Assembly: GCF_030272615.1 (NCBI RefSeq)
Contig: NC_081410.1
Coordinates: forward strand, 567,381,152-567,445,151
DNA length: 64,000 bases
Direction: 5' to 3'
Source: Cryptomeria japonica
Lineage: Eukaryota; Streptophyta; Pinopsida; Cupressales; Cupressaceae
The position numbers and the translations under genes are program-made. Shown in pieces: positions 47,516-59,874 of the stretch. How positions within the stretch are numbered: position 1 is the stretch's first letter; every line of letters starts with the position of its first letter. The notes beneath the pieces were generated by a model. It saw only the letters and a list, made by a program, of their open reading frames with translations. It searched no databases and had not been told where the DNA came from.

Positions 47516-49925
47516 TTTGATTAGGAAAGCAGGGATTAACCAAACCCTGACACGTTACAAAAGGAACAAAACAGGGGTGCTCACCCCAAAGTACAAAGGA
47601 GGCCACAACAGGGCACTCCCGTCACACATGTCCAAAGGACCATAAGCAACACCAGTCAAAAGGTTGTGGAAGGAATAGGGGACCACGAGGAACAGACAAC
47701 CCAAAGGCCAATAGGCCAAACCCGAAACTAAAGCAAGAGACTCCTAGAGATAAGAACAAAGAAGACAACCCACAAAGTGGGCCAACCTTACGAGGGGGGA
47801 AGGGAGGCTCCCCAAGTCAGGTAGAAGATCAAAACGGTCACACCCCAGCAAGAAGTCAATCCTCCAATAGCAAAACTCCTTTTCACCTCAATAGAAAGGG
47901 AGCCCACTTCCATAGGAGCAGAGAAGGAGAAGACCAACATACTAGAGAACCAATCATGAATTCAATTAATAACCAATCAGCCGCAGAGGAGAGAAGACCA
48001 TCATCCTCTTTCACATAGCAAGTCACCACCTCTATAGGGAACACAACCACCTCCATAGGAATCACGAAAGAAGAAGACGAGAACCAACGAGGCCAAGCTC
48101 GCACCACAACAAACAGAACACAACCACCTCCATAGGAATCACGAAAGAAGAAGACAAAACCAACGAGGCCAAGCTCGCACCACAACAAACGGAACACTCC
48201 CCACCTCAAAAGGGAAAAAATCGAACTCCATAGAGGCTTTAAAGGCGAGCACAATCGTGAAACTAGAAGCAATCCATAACCAAAAACCAACATAGGCAAG
48301 GGGCCTTTGAAAACTAACAACAAACCCTTGGCTATCAAAGATAACAAGACTAGTGTCCGTACAAACCAAAATAAACAGTCTCAATGAAAAGACGAAAAGC
48401 AACCCAATGGTGTTGGAAGTAACCACCACAGTCCAACTCCAAAAGGCAAGACACCTACCACTTGAATCTTAAACAAGCACTATCATCGAAACCGCAGCAA
48501 AAAACCAAGAGCCACCCACAAGTCTCTACAAGATCCATGAAGGAAGTACCCCCACTGTAGTCCATTTTAACACTGAAGGCATTCATCGCCAGGCAATCCC
48601 TATAAGGACACTAAAAGAAATGCCCCAAACACCCCACATTACCCATTCCAGCAGGGGTCCAAAGAAACCATTGCAACTTAAACAAGCACCACACAAAAAC
48701 ATCCAAGACAGAGAGATCCAGTGGCACACACCAAACCACCACTTCATACGCAAGCATGTGAAACCAACAACACAACTTAGTCACCATACCACGTCCCGGG
48801 TCCCTAGGCTGTAGGTATCCACACACAACCAAATGACCTCCAACCCAAATGCCAAGTATGTCCATGCACAAATCAGTCACAAAGACCTTGAGAGATAAAC
48901 TCAAAGAAAAGACCCACTCAACCAACAAGAACAAAGCAGGTAACCTCCAAGCGACACCAAAGGTCACGAGAGCCAAAAAAAGAGCCATGAAAGCAACAAT
49001 TACTACTCCCATGCACAAGGTCAACATCAACAGACCTTTGAGGCAACCACAACCAAGAAGAAAGGTCAGAAGCCCCAAAATATTGCATCTGAGAGACACA
49101 ACAACACCCATAACAGACCACCAAAATCGCACCATAGTGAACATAGGACCACAAGTTGTCCATGCCCCCAAGAAAGCACCACACAAGTTTAGTGTCACAC
49201 AAACACCCATAGATGACAACACCACTGAAGGAAAGTGGGGTGTGCAAACAATGGGGGAAGGAGAGTTTGCAGAGCCACCTGTGGAGCCCCGTAAAGACAA
49301 TGTGCTCGGGTACCACATCAATCCCAGAGCAACAAATTAGAAACATTCACTAGCAAGGGAGACTATCTTCTCATGCTACATACATGGGAAAAGGAGAGCC
49401 AACATCCTCCACAGACGGAAGACCCAACCCCCATCCACAGTGACACAAGTAATGAGCTCAATAAAGTCAGCATCCACACCTCCCTTGTAGCCAAAACCGC
49501 CAAAAAAGGTGGGGGGAACCCTCCAACCACGCAAAATCTTGGAGGGACAAAGGGCCTACACAAAGGGCCATTAGAGTAGAGGATCTCCCTCAACAACTTT
49601 GGTAGGGTGCATCCCCAAGGAAACAACAGGCCACAATGACCTGTAATCGTGCAACCAAGCAGCCTCCAGAAGACTACAACAATGGGGCCAGGAGAGGCCA
49701 GAAGCATGCACAGGGCAACGAAAACCCAACACCAGAACTGGTTGAGCTTCATCATCCACTTCACCATCTTCATCGCCATCCACTAGAGTTGGTTGATCTC
49801 CATCTTCCTCTGCTCCAACTTCTCCACCATCGCATTTAGTTTGAAATTCTCTGTTTCCCGCTCCTTCGCTTCACTCCGCCATTCCTTCTCAATAATATTA
49901 ATGTTGCCCGAAGTGTAAATATGTT
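47500..49925 (-). mobile_element. retroposon of about 2.4 kb with 16-bp target-site duplication
   Basis: GAAGTGTAAATATGTT occurs at 47500-47515 and 49910-49925, flanking 47516-49909. The inserted DNA is GC-richer than both flanks. On the minus strand it begins GGGCAACATTAATATTATTG, encodes a short charged coiled-coil-like stretch (EKEWRSEAKERETENFKLNA then MVEKLEQRKMEINQL) before a stop, and ends with a hairpin (CAGGG/CCCTG at 47530-47549) and a short A-run. That is the form of a non-LTR retroposon. No RT is present, so it is a 5'-truncated LINE or a non-autonomous element. The long hydrophobic minus frames and their plus shadows show no family motif. Confidence 0.7.
48041..48192. repeat. 77-bp tandem duplication inside the retroposon
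   Basis: ACACAACCACCTCCATAGGA begins at 48041 and again at 48118. The two copies run through CCAACGAGGCCAAGCTCGCA and differ at only a few places. Confidence 0.9.
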
Positions 49926-50179
49926 AATAAAATATCTTACCTTTTATTTTAAATTTGAAATCATTTAAATACCAAAGTATTAAAATTTCAAATGTAATAT
50001 TTAATAATAAATATAGATATAAAAATTTATATGAATCAATTTTTTTTCACATGGGCTTTCTTTTTTAAACATTTTTTTAATTTGTTTTGTTTTGTTAATG
50101 CATTGAAAACTGCATACACATAATAGCCATATTTTATGTGCTTGGGATCTAGAAAAGGTTTGCAACAATCAAAGCACCC
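49926..50179. other. AT-rich sequence between the retroposon and the LINE remnant
   Basis: Nothing recognised. Confidence 0.5.
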
Positions 50180-53100
50180 CGCAAAATGACATTGGGAGCT
50201 AGGGAAATGGAACAGATAATTGGAAATAAAACATTCTGGCTTTTGTCAACATTTGCCACTTTCTTGAGATTGTCTAGCTTCATTTCAAAACTCCATTTCA
50301 TTCAATGCCCTTGCCCAATGAGGAAATATTTTAATCCTCCAATGCCAAAACAACATCGCACCTTGCAAATTATCTCACCTAGACCATCATCTAGCGATTC
50401 TTTTGGTTTCCTTCAAGGACTAGGTGAAAAATCCAGAGGACTTGCTCCGAGTAGTAGTGATTGTTTTTGTGAGAAAGATCTAGACGAATCACATTGCAAC
50501 CATCACCCAAATATGTTGGAGAAGTATACATTCGGTCTATGTAGAAGAAACCCTAATTTTCGTAAACATCCTTTCAATCATCACACATACATCGTTGTCA
50601 TAGGAGGAGGGTTTGATATCTAACGAGAAGGAGTTATAGTTCTCAACAAAGCAAGGGTAGGACTCATAATCATAAGCCAATACAATAGCACTGGATTCCC
50701 AAAATACAATCACTGACCCAAAGACCTATGGTTTTAGTAAATAATATGAATCAAAGGAAAGAGGAAAACCTTGTTGAAGGACTGAAGATTACTTTCGCGG
50801 AGGAAGCACTCATTACCCAAGTTCAAGTTTTTAGAGATAGAGTGCTCATTGGTATGTTATGGAACCATATTCCTTCCAAGTTAGAGTTATTCGACTAGAT
50901 GGAGTATCATTGGAAAGGGGTTTGCAATGTTTTTTTCTTAGAATGGGAACTAGGTTTTTTGTAACCATTTTTAAAGATAGTGACAATAGGGACCAAACCC
51001 TTAGGAGGAAAGCTTGGTTCATGGATGGAGTAGGTCTATACACTTAATCATGGATCTAATTATCTATATCCCCTATTAAATTCATCCTCGTGTGGATCTA
51101 ATTGCATTCTTTACCTCTTGAATATAGAGAAAGAGAAATACTGGAAATTTTGGGCAATAAAATATGGATATTTATGAAGCTTGACAATGTTTTCTTTGAA
51201 GAACTTGAAGCCCTAGTTCAAATTCATGTCATTCTTGATGCCCACTAACTCTTTCCCAAATCGGTAAATATACACTCTAGAATGGGTATATGTAATCAAG
51301 AGATTCTTGTTGAAAATCCATTGTCGGTATGTTCCAAATGCCATCACAAGGGTCATCTCAGAGCAAATTGCATATGGAAGGAAAACTTATCTAAAATTGA
51401 TTTTAGATCTTTCCTTCAAATGGAAATAGAGGAAGATCAAGAAATAGTATTGGATGATAGAGAGGAAAAAGACCAATTGTTGTTTCTGGAAATTGAATGG
51501 AGGGGTATAGAAATAGTCCTACAAATAGAGATAGAACCTACAATGAAATTGGAATTAATATCTTGCACAAATATAGTGATGGACTTGCATAAAAACAAGC
51601 ACCTTGGAGAAGGCCTGTAGCTAGAAAGGGATCAAGAAGGCAGAGCCACAAAAGGGAATGATATAGAACCTAATACCCTAGAGGTAGTCAACAAGGAACT
51701 TACTTTGAAAGATACACAAAAGTATAAATTAATAATTTTGGTTGACAAGAGGAAGGATATAACAAACCTGTTTTATTCCCAATGGTGTAAAAATCTAGTA
51801 AGATCATAGGGGATTATGGAGAACACTGAGAATGCACAAATACAATCAGAAGGAGTAACAACAATCCCCTCCATTAGCTAGTCACAAGATGAAATGCAAC
51901 AACTCTCAAAAGAAAAGGAACAATGTGAAGTTTATCAAATTAACTAAAATTTATTAGAGAAAAGATTGGAGGGGGATTATGGAGAACACTAAGAATGCAC
52001 AAATACAATTAGGAGTAACAACAATCACCTCCATTAGCTAGTCACAAGATGAAATGCAGCAACCCTTAGAAGAAAAGGGATAATGTGAAGTTTATCAAAT
52101 TAACCAAAATTTATTAAAGGTAGACAAAGGTGTATTTTTCCTAAATAGAGAGGATTTGATAAACCCTACATGGAATGACCAAGTACAATACCAACTACAC
52201 CAATACATGCTATCTCAAAAAGTGCAAAGCATTCGCCATTGGAGAATCCCCTTAAGGAAGAATTTGTTGCAGAAATAGCCAATAGAGTAGGTCTCTAGAA
52301 AATCTCATAAATTGAAAAGGAGTTAGCTATGGGGGATAATGAATTAGATAAGGGAAAGTTATTCCTGAAAGAGGTAGAAAAGGGCGTGGAAAACCCAAAA
52401 AATGAGGCTTCAAGTTTTGACTACTCTCAAACACTCTATGTTTCTCAAACCACTAGATCACAATCTTCAATTAACAAAACTCCAAGTAGAAAGGACTGCA
52501 AATTGGCAGCCTGTAAAGCCCAAAAAGAGGTAGTGATATGGATTCAAACTAAATTGGACAAAGTTATTCACTCAATAGGAAATAAATCTCAAAGACTGAG
52601 AAGAGCATGCTACTCTTCTTGCAACTAACGAAGATCCTTTCATCTTGTCCTAACTCCCCTGTGACTCCTAATCTTGCCTCTATAGATATGCCATAGAAAG
52701 CTACCTCCTATGAGGCTAAGAAGATGAGGAAGGCCCAAGGTCCCCACCCCTTGTAAAAAAAAAGAGAATTAAGGTTGACAATGAGGTTGAAATGGAGGTT
52801 GGGAAGGATGTTAGTAAAAGTGTTAGTGCCAATTGTAGGCGCTCTAATAGACTAGCGAGCAGCTCAATGGGAAGTGTTGCTAAGTAGAATTTGGTGGGTT
52901 ATGAGGAAGATTATGATGAGGAGCACTCTAGTGAGAATGAGGATGTTGAGGAAATTGAGGAGACTGAAGATGACACCTAGAAAGCTAGTAGTTTGGCTAA
53001 ATCAACTGATGAGGGTTCAAATCAGAGTCACAAGACTAAATCCTTGGACCTTACCCTGGATGTGATACTAGATGAGGTGGTGCAAAAAGGGGATAATGTG

Positions 53101-53575
53101 AATGATTGTGCAATGTGCAAATCTATGGCAACAGATTTGGATGCTTAAAGAAGAAGGTGACAAAGCTAAAAAAAAAAGATGATGAGTCTTGTGGATGATC
53201 CATAGTTTGGCTACCTCAATGTGCCTGATGTTGATGAAGGTTCTTGGCAGGGATGTGGACACTAAATGGAACTATAAGGAACTGTTTAAGTTCCTTACTA
53301 AAGATTGGAGCAATGTGCTCAAGTAGGCTGGGTAGGCTAGTTCTTTATGGTCTTTTTATGGTCTCTTTCTAGTTTTATAACCCCGATTCGATGTTATATA
53401 CTGGTTTATATATTTGATGCTAAGATTTTTATACTCACAGTTACCATTAGTAAATTCTACTAGTTTAATGCTTATGTGTTTTTACTCTTAATGTTGTCTG
53501 AGGGCTATTAGTGTAAGGGCCAACACCCTTGTTTTTATTGCTTACTAATATCAAAAACATACTAACAAACCTAAC
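50180..53575 (+). mobile_element. LINE remnant with ORF1 (DUF4283-like, zinc knuckle) and LINE-like 3' end
   Basis: From about 50750 broken frames read LKITFAEEALITQVQVFRDR and LIGMLWNHIPSKLELF, like the DUF4283 domain of plant LINE ORF1 proteins. At about 51330-51375 comes a CCHC knuckle, CSKCHHKGHLRANC. Later frames (52329-52628 and the acidic EEDYDEEHSSENEDVEE near 52900) have no clear family. The 3' end near 53500-53570 shows GGGCCAACACCC and a T- then A-rich tail, usual for LINE 3' ends. No endonuclease or RT was found, so ORF2 is deleted or this is a derivative carrying ORF1 only. Confidence 0.55.
51809..52117. repeat. 163-bp tandem duplication in the LINE remnant
   Basis: GGGGATTATGGAGAACACT begins at 51809 and 51972. 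Both copies continue through TCCATTAGCTAGTCACAAGA and GTGAAGTTTATCAAATTAAC. Confidence 0.9.
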
Positions 53576-54772
53576 AAATAATGTAATATTCCTAACAGTT
53601 CCATAATAATTAAATGAGTTGTTATTAGAAATCACTTTATATTACACACCATTATTCTAAAATATGTGGGCATATATAAACACAAGAATACATATATCAC
53701 ACATGTATTTGATTTTATAAACATCGGGTACATTTATTTATATGCATGGGTATATATATGTATATGTTTTTATGTTTACATGTTTTTACTAGCATATGAA
53801 GTCATATATGTACATGTAAATATATAAAAACATTTGCCCTTACTATTGAAGTGTTATTAACTATACCACACACAATAATTACCACTTGACACTAATTAGG
53901 TTCTCATAGCTAAAATACATTTTTCATGTAGTTGAGAAATGTAGAAAATGAAACCAAACTGTAACTCAAATTTTGATGAGAAAGACATGAAATCATATTT
54001 CATTCACCAAATTGAATTCACGAAAAGTAGTTATTAATGTTTGAGTGTGTGTACATTCTCAGACTTTTGATGATCATGATTTTTCTCTTGGATCTACTTT
54101 CCTCTCTTTGATGATACTCTCCCTCTCATCCTGTTAAGGTTTGGACAAAACAAAGCAATAAACAATATTAAATATAATGTAAAATTAATGGCAAAAAACC
54201 CCTTGTTAATGGGGCCAAGAAGGTTGATCTCCCTATTAACCCATGGGCAAATGTGGTGTGCCCCTGAGCTTGGGTGGGTCAAGATCATTTTTTATGGGGC
54301 CACAAAGGGAAACCCCAAGGCCAGTGGTGTTGGGTGAATCGCACGAGACCACAATGGCCTCGTTCTTACAAAAAGGTCAGAGTTTTTAGGGGTGACCACA
54401 AACAACATTGTGAAGTTTAGCACTGCACTCCTAGGATTGCAATTGGCCAAGGATCTAAATGTGAGACATCTCCACCTTAAAGGAAAATCACTAATAACAA
54501 TCAATGCAATTTGGAAAAATTCCACTCCCAACTAGAAACTTGATCGTTGGTTAAAACCAATACATGAGCTAATTTGAACATTTGAAAGATTCATATTGCC
54601 ACGTGTGTATTGGGAAGGCAATGGTGAAGTGGATGAATTGGCCAAGACGACTATGATGGAAATGATTGCCCCATGTGGTGTTAGTTGTCGCCACGTAGAC
54701 TCCACATAAGATTGCACCACCCTTGATAGGATGGTGGCGAAAGAGCATTCTGGCATGATGGTAGGCAATATA
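53576..54772. other. intergenic sequence before the Tat-type LTR
   Basis: AT-rich to about 54100, then GC-richer to 54772. No gene, RNA or repeat boundary was recognised. Short minus frames at 54094-54795 have no family resemblance. Confidence 0.4.
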
Positions 54773-55732
54773 TGTAGTACCCTAAAAATGGTCATCTAAA
54801 ACCATGGGCCCCTTAATCTCAATTTCATCACCAAGGTCCTAACCAAAGGCAAATTAAATCAATCTTGAGCACATGATCAATTAATTCTCTAATCATCAAT
54901 GTCACATGGCAAATAAATCATCTTAAATTAATTAAATATTTAATTTAATTAATTAATCATTTCAAGTAAATCATTTTAATCAATTGTCCTATTTATTTAA
55001 TTAAATATCCTAGAATATTTAATTAATAAATCAATTTGCTCATTAAATCATGAAAAAAATGAATTAATTTGGAAAAAGGAATTAAAATTGAGAAAGGAGA
55101 TCAAATTGAAAATATAATAAATTGAAAAATCTCAAGAAAAACAATTAAAACAATTAAATCTCAAAATTGAATAAAAATATGGAATAAATCAGTTTTTTTT
55201 TATTTTATCTTAATTTTAGTTCAATTTCCTTTAAAACTAAGGAAAGCAGCCAATCACATCAATTCATCTGGATTGTGCTTCTTCTTGAAGAATCTTGACC
55301 TCTCATTATCATTCGATCTCAACCGTTGATTTCTTTCTGGATTTTCTATAAATTCAAGTTCTCATTTCCTAATAAAAAACCGTGGAGAATTGTTATTATG
55401 TTGTTTTTGCTCTAGGTCCATTAAGATTATGCGCATTGAGAATATTGCATTAGCTTAATCATATTGCTTGAATCATGTTAGCTTAATCTTGCATATTTAG
55501 TTTAATCTTGTATACATATAGATTAAATCCTTCATTTAGGTGTTGTCTAGTCAATGGTATTGCATAGAGAAATATGAGAGCAAGACTAAAACTCACATCT
55601 ACTAGAAGGCAATAGGTCGCTTTGTAATGGCTTTATTATGCATTGATTATTGATTTGCTAACCATGCATCTAATGTCTTATTGAAGTGTTGTGTATTTAG
55701 ATACAGATACAAATTCTACTTTTTCACTCACA
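54773..55732 (+). repeat. Tat-type 5' LTR
   Basis: It starts TGTAGTACCCTAAAAATGG and ends CACTCACA four bases before the PBS; 960 bases. TCTATAAATTC at about 55346 is a possible TATA element. The left part (54890-55220) is rich in AATTAAT words. Confidence 0.8.
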
Positions 55733-55736
55733 TTTT

Positions 55737-55753
55737 TGGCGCCCACCGTAGGG
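55737..55753 (+). other. Tat-type primer-binding site
   Basis: TGGCGCCCACCGTAGGG, four T's after the LTR end. This differs from the initiator-Met type of the other two elements. I do not name the tRNA. Confidence 0.8.
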
Positions 55754-56591
55754 CCGTAAAGATTCAATTTTTTTTGGCCTTGCAAATCATTTTTTTATTT
55801 TTCAGGTTTCGTCCGTACAATCTCTGCAAAAGGTCATACGAGTTTTTGCGACATATAGGATGAGTTTTGAGATTTTTCATTCTGCTATGTGGTAATTCTC
55901 ATACGAGTATCTGTTGTGTCATTTCATTCTGTGTTTACTCGTTCAGTTCAATGAGAATACTTGTTCTTCTCGGTGAGAATTGTCGTACGGGTTTCTGCTT
56001 TGCTCATTTTTAAAAACAGTATACTTTATGGGGTTTTCTTGATTTGGATTTGGATTTACTGATGTTAACCCTGAATTGTCTTCTGTATGCCTGAGATTTT
56101 CACAGCATAACTGATTTTTTGCAAAACGCCTGTCAAAGAATTTATCAAATCAAACTTACGCCATGTCAAAGAATCGAAAACAATACGACAACTGATGCTT
56201 TGGTTTTGTAGGTTTCCTAAGGAGAATCGACTAAATATTGTGTATTCTTTAATTCATATTTAGGCACTTAAATTGCTATGTGGTTAATGAACAAATCTGT
56301 CTTTTGTGCTTGAAGAAAAGTCTAAGAGGTAAGAGAGTATGCTCTTGTCTACACAGACAATCAGAAATCCAAACCCTTGAAGCTTTTCTAAGTTTGAGAT
56401 TTGTGTACCTTTTAGCGGGCCTATCATAGTGGGAAAAAGTAATCACCCTGTGAGAACGACCCAAGTGAGTACAGCTAAACCCAAACATTCTAACTCACTA
56501 TAATAAATAGGCCTTTCGGGATTAAAGTCTCAGAGGATGGGATTATTTGAGTTTTCTCTTTTGAGATCTCTCATAACGTGCCTTTTTTTAG

Positions 56592-56700
56592 GGCCTCGTG
56601 GTCTCAATCATGCTTGCATGACTACAACTTGTTTCGGTACCTTGTCGGGCTATAGGCCTCAATCGCGCTTGTGCGACTTCAAGGGGTAATTTCGAACAGA
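56592..56700 (+). other. pair of related hairpins, 55 bp apart
   Basis: TCATGCTTGCATGA (56608-56621) and TCGCGCTTGTGCGA (56663-56676) sit in matching contexts (GGTCTCAA... and GGCCTCAA... before, CT and CTTCAAGG after). Two stem pairs differ by paired changes (A-T to G-C, T-A to C-G) and one is G-C against G-T. Confidence 0.75.
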
Positions 56701-57105
56701 AATCCTTACTAAGAACTTTAAGATAGAAGCTACCCGGTTCACCTCTGAAAGGAGGATAATCTTTGTGCAAGAGAGATAGTAACTCTCCCAAGACACTTGT
56801 CATATCGTGCCCCCATTAGCATTTGGAGTTGGCTAATACGACGTTGAGGATCCAGTATGAGACTCGGCGACCATATTCTGATTAGCTATTGGGTGTGTAC
56901 CTAAGTCTACAAGCAAAGGTTTTCTCTCTCAGCCAACTTCCTTAGGGTTAGCATGTTGTACTCGAAACACTTTTCATCTTGAGTGTTTGATGTGTCTTCA
57001 TCCCTAAAGCAGAAAAAAAAACTGGATAAACTCAAAACAATCAAAAAAATCAAATTCAGTGGTCAAAAAGTCAATTTCCTTGTCAAATATTTGTCCCTGG
57101 TCAGA

Positions 57106-57400
57106 ATTGTCGTACGAGTTTCCTAGTTCATCGTTTGAGTCATCTAAATTGTCGTACAAGTTATCTACATTGTCGTTTGAATCATCTAGTTTGTCATTTT
57201 GTCTTCTCCAAATTGTCGATCTAGCTCTGTCTGTTTAGTAGAGAATTGTCATATGAGTCAGTGGCAGTTTGTCGTCTGGTTGAGCCTAAATTGTCATTTG
57301 AGTAAAGACAAAAACACGTATGAGTAACTGTCTGTGTCGTCCAGTGAGTATTAAATTGTCTCTGAGTTAAAGTAAATTGTTGTCTGAGCCTCTGATCTGT
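57106..57400 (+). repeat. 21-bp tandem repeat array in the Tat leader
   Basis: The core TCGTACGAG, TCGTTTGAG or TCATTTGAG begins at 57110, 57131, 57152, 57173 and 57194 (exact 21-base steps), then 57216, 57249, 57272 and 57294, with weaker units to about 57390. The unit consensus is about TTGTCGTWYGAGTYATCTA plus two bases. Confidence 0.85.
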
Positions 57401-57714
57401 CAGTCCAGAAACCTATCAGTTTGCAGCAAGTTTAAATCTAGTCTTTCTCAATCCTGAAGCATAACAGTCTTGATAGTGTACCCCTATCGTTGTGCTGCAC
57501 GATTTTGTCGATCATCTCCCAGCTAGTTCAATCAATCGCTTATCAAACTTAATCAACCTAGGTTGCTTAGATCACGTCTTATACATGATAGATCGTTCAT
57601 GAAACCAGAATGGGTCTTAGTCACCTCTCTCAATCACTACATTAAATGCATAACTAGCTTTGATTTGATCTTGACATTTGTATCACATCTAGCTCTTGGT
57701 CACGTCGGTTGTAA

Positions 57715-59787
57715 ATGCATGTTCAAACTAGGAGCTCTTCTAAGAACAAGAACAAGAAAAGGGAAGATACAATAACATTGCAAACCAATCCATTCTTTCA
57801 AAGCGAGCCAATATTTGACGAAGAGATCTTAGACAAACCTTCGTCTTCAGACAAACCACTTTTTGATCATTCCTTATCTTCCAATATGTCTGAAGGAAGA
57901 CAAGAAAAAGAGGCTGGTAAATGCAAAATTCATGATAACATTAGCATCCAGGCTAATGATAGTGACTCTTCTAGTGACTGACGCTTCCAAACCTGAAGAA
58001 GATACTATAGTAAAATGTCAAAAGGACAAGGGTTTCTGAAAAATGATGAAAATTATCATGGCTAGAGAAAAAGAAGAGCATTTTCTAGAGTTGGCAAAAC
58101 AAGGCGCTAAACTTCCCATTGATTATAGCATTGAAAGCCTTATAACTAAAGAAGAAGATACTCGATTAATGATGGTAAACAAACAATTGCAAGCATTGCA
58201 AACTAAAATCAAGGAATTGAAAAACAAGGATAAATCATCTACAAAGTATTCTTTGGACACGATCTGCATGTTCTCATTTGACAAGAACCTTTACATGCCT
58301 CTATTTCCTTCAAGAGTGGAGATTCCTAAGTTTGACAAATATGAAGGTAACTTAGATCCTCAAGACCATGTCCGATAATTTTGTGCTTTATGTATGGAGT
58401 TCATGCATGAACAAACATATCTCATGCACCTCTTTCCAAGAAGTTTAGGAGGACAAGCTATGGAATGGTTTTCAAGCTTGCATGTGGGAATTAAATCTAT
58501 TGAAGAACTGGTTGAATTGTTTCTACAAAAATACTCCTATAACATTCGTCATCCAGTCACAATGAACAAGCTTTGTAATACCAAACAGAAAACATGAGAA
58601 CCTTTTCTCACTTTCCTCTAGCGTTGGTGAAAGATGTTCTCTAGATATTCACGACCCATTCCTGATTCTAAGAAGATGGACATCTTTTTCAATAATCTAA
58701 TTCTTGAGTTGAAATATAATATCCAAATGCAAGTATACCCTTCATTCAACAAGATGGTGGATAGTGCTCTCAAAATGGAAGATGTGCTTGTAAGGAAAGG
58801 AGATATATCACTTTATATAGAAACACATCAAGGCTCTAGTTCCAAAGAGAAGAATAAATACTGGAAATATGACAAAGATAATAACATAAATATTGTTAAT
58901 GACAGAGTGGTTGATGAAGTCAAACCAAAATCAAAACCCGTAGTATTCAATCTGACTAGCAGCACACAAGCCCTCAAAGAAGCTGAATGCGCTACAAAAA
59001 GCCCACCTAAGAAATCAAAAGAGTGGTTTAAAGAGAAGCCTTGGGTTTCAAAGCCTAAGCATGATTTTACTCCTCTGGGAGAATACTATTAGTCAGCTTT
59101 TAAAACTCTATTGGCAAACGAACTGATCACATTGCCTGACAACTCCAAGCCATATGATACTGTGAATATCATCAAAACAAGGGTCATACAACAAATAACT
59201 GCATGAAACTCAAACACGGGATTCAAGACCTTATCAATGTTGGTAAAATTGTTTTTGGAAATCATACAACCAATGCTGATCACAAAGCTTTCAAAGATCC
59301 CTTACCTGCTTATGAGCAGGGCAATTCCTCAAAATCCAAGGGAGGTGCCAAATTCAATTACACCTATGCCAATAATGTTAATGTGATCAACATGCTTGAA
59401 CCTTCCCAATCTGAATATTGCAATGTGATCATAGTCAAAGATAAACAAAACAAAACGCAAACTGTGAATGTCGTGACCCGCACTCAAAAAAAGGTTACTC
59501 TCAAAGGAGCTAGCTCCTCCTCTCCTGATCAGACATCATCAAATCCATTGATAGCATCAGACCTACCGACTTCTTCAAACAAACAACCAGATATTATCAT
59601 GGATAAATCTAAACAACTGGCTTCATCATCTTATTCTGGTTATAGCATTGTTGAACAATTAAAACAAACTAAAACTCAAATCTCCATTCTTGAACTGCTT
59701 AAAATATCTTCTGCTCATAGAGAGATTCTGGACAAAGCTTTGCTCGCTACTAACGTCCCTAAAGACTTAGATTTGGGTCGGTTTTAA
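57715..59787 (+). pseudogene. Tat-type gag, several stops and shifts
   Basis: It starts MHVQTRSSSKNKNKKRED at 57715. After a stop near 57981, the frame from 58043 carries a coiled region (LQALQTKIKELKNKDKS) and the capsid start PSRVEIPKFDKYEGNLDPQD. A stop at 58376-58378 follows, then FPRSLGGQAMEWFSSL and VELFLQKYSYNI, the usual 'f...L.g.A..Wf..l' and 'F...f' pattern. The part from 58634 (SKKMDIFFNNLILELKYNIQ) and the lysine-rich tail end at a stop at 59090-59092. 59203-59787 is a low-complexity Ser/Thr/Lys stretch with a helical end, probably the gag-protease link. Confidence 0.85.
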
Positions 59788-59874
59788 TATATGGTGGGTC
59801 ACCTGACTTCACCTTACTACCTGTCCTTCTCTAAAGAAGATGACAATTCCTTGAACCATCCCCATAACTAGCCA

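Larger units (their letters stand above)
55754..57714 (+). other. long leader between PBS and gag
   Basis: No gene. TCATACGAGT-like words at 55837, 55899 and 55983 anticipate the 21-bp array further on. 56580-56700 holds a pair of related hairpins. In a live element this is the 5' untranslated RNA, where packaging and dimer signals would lie. Confidence 0.6.

Noticed and set aside
48611-49340. 236-aa minus and 163-aa plus overlapping frames in the retroposon
   Set aside because: Open because of base composition; hydrophobic or Thr/Lys-rich without recognisable motifs.
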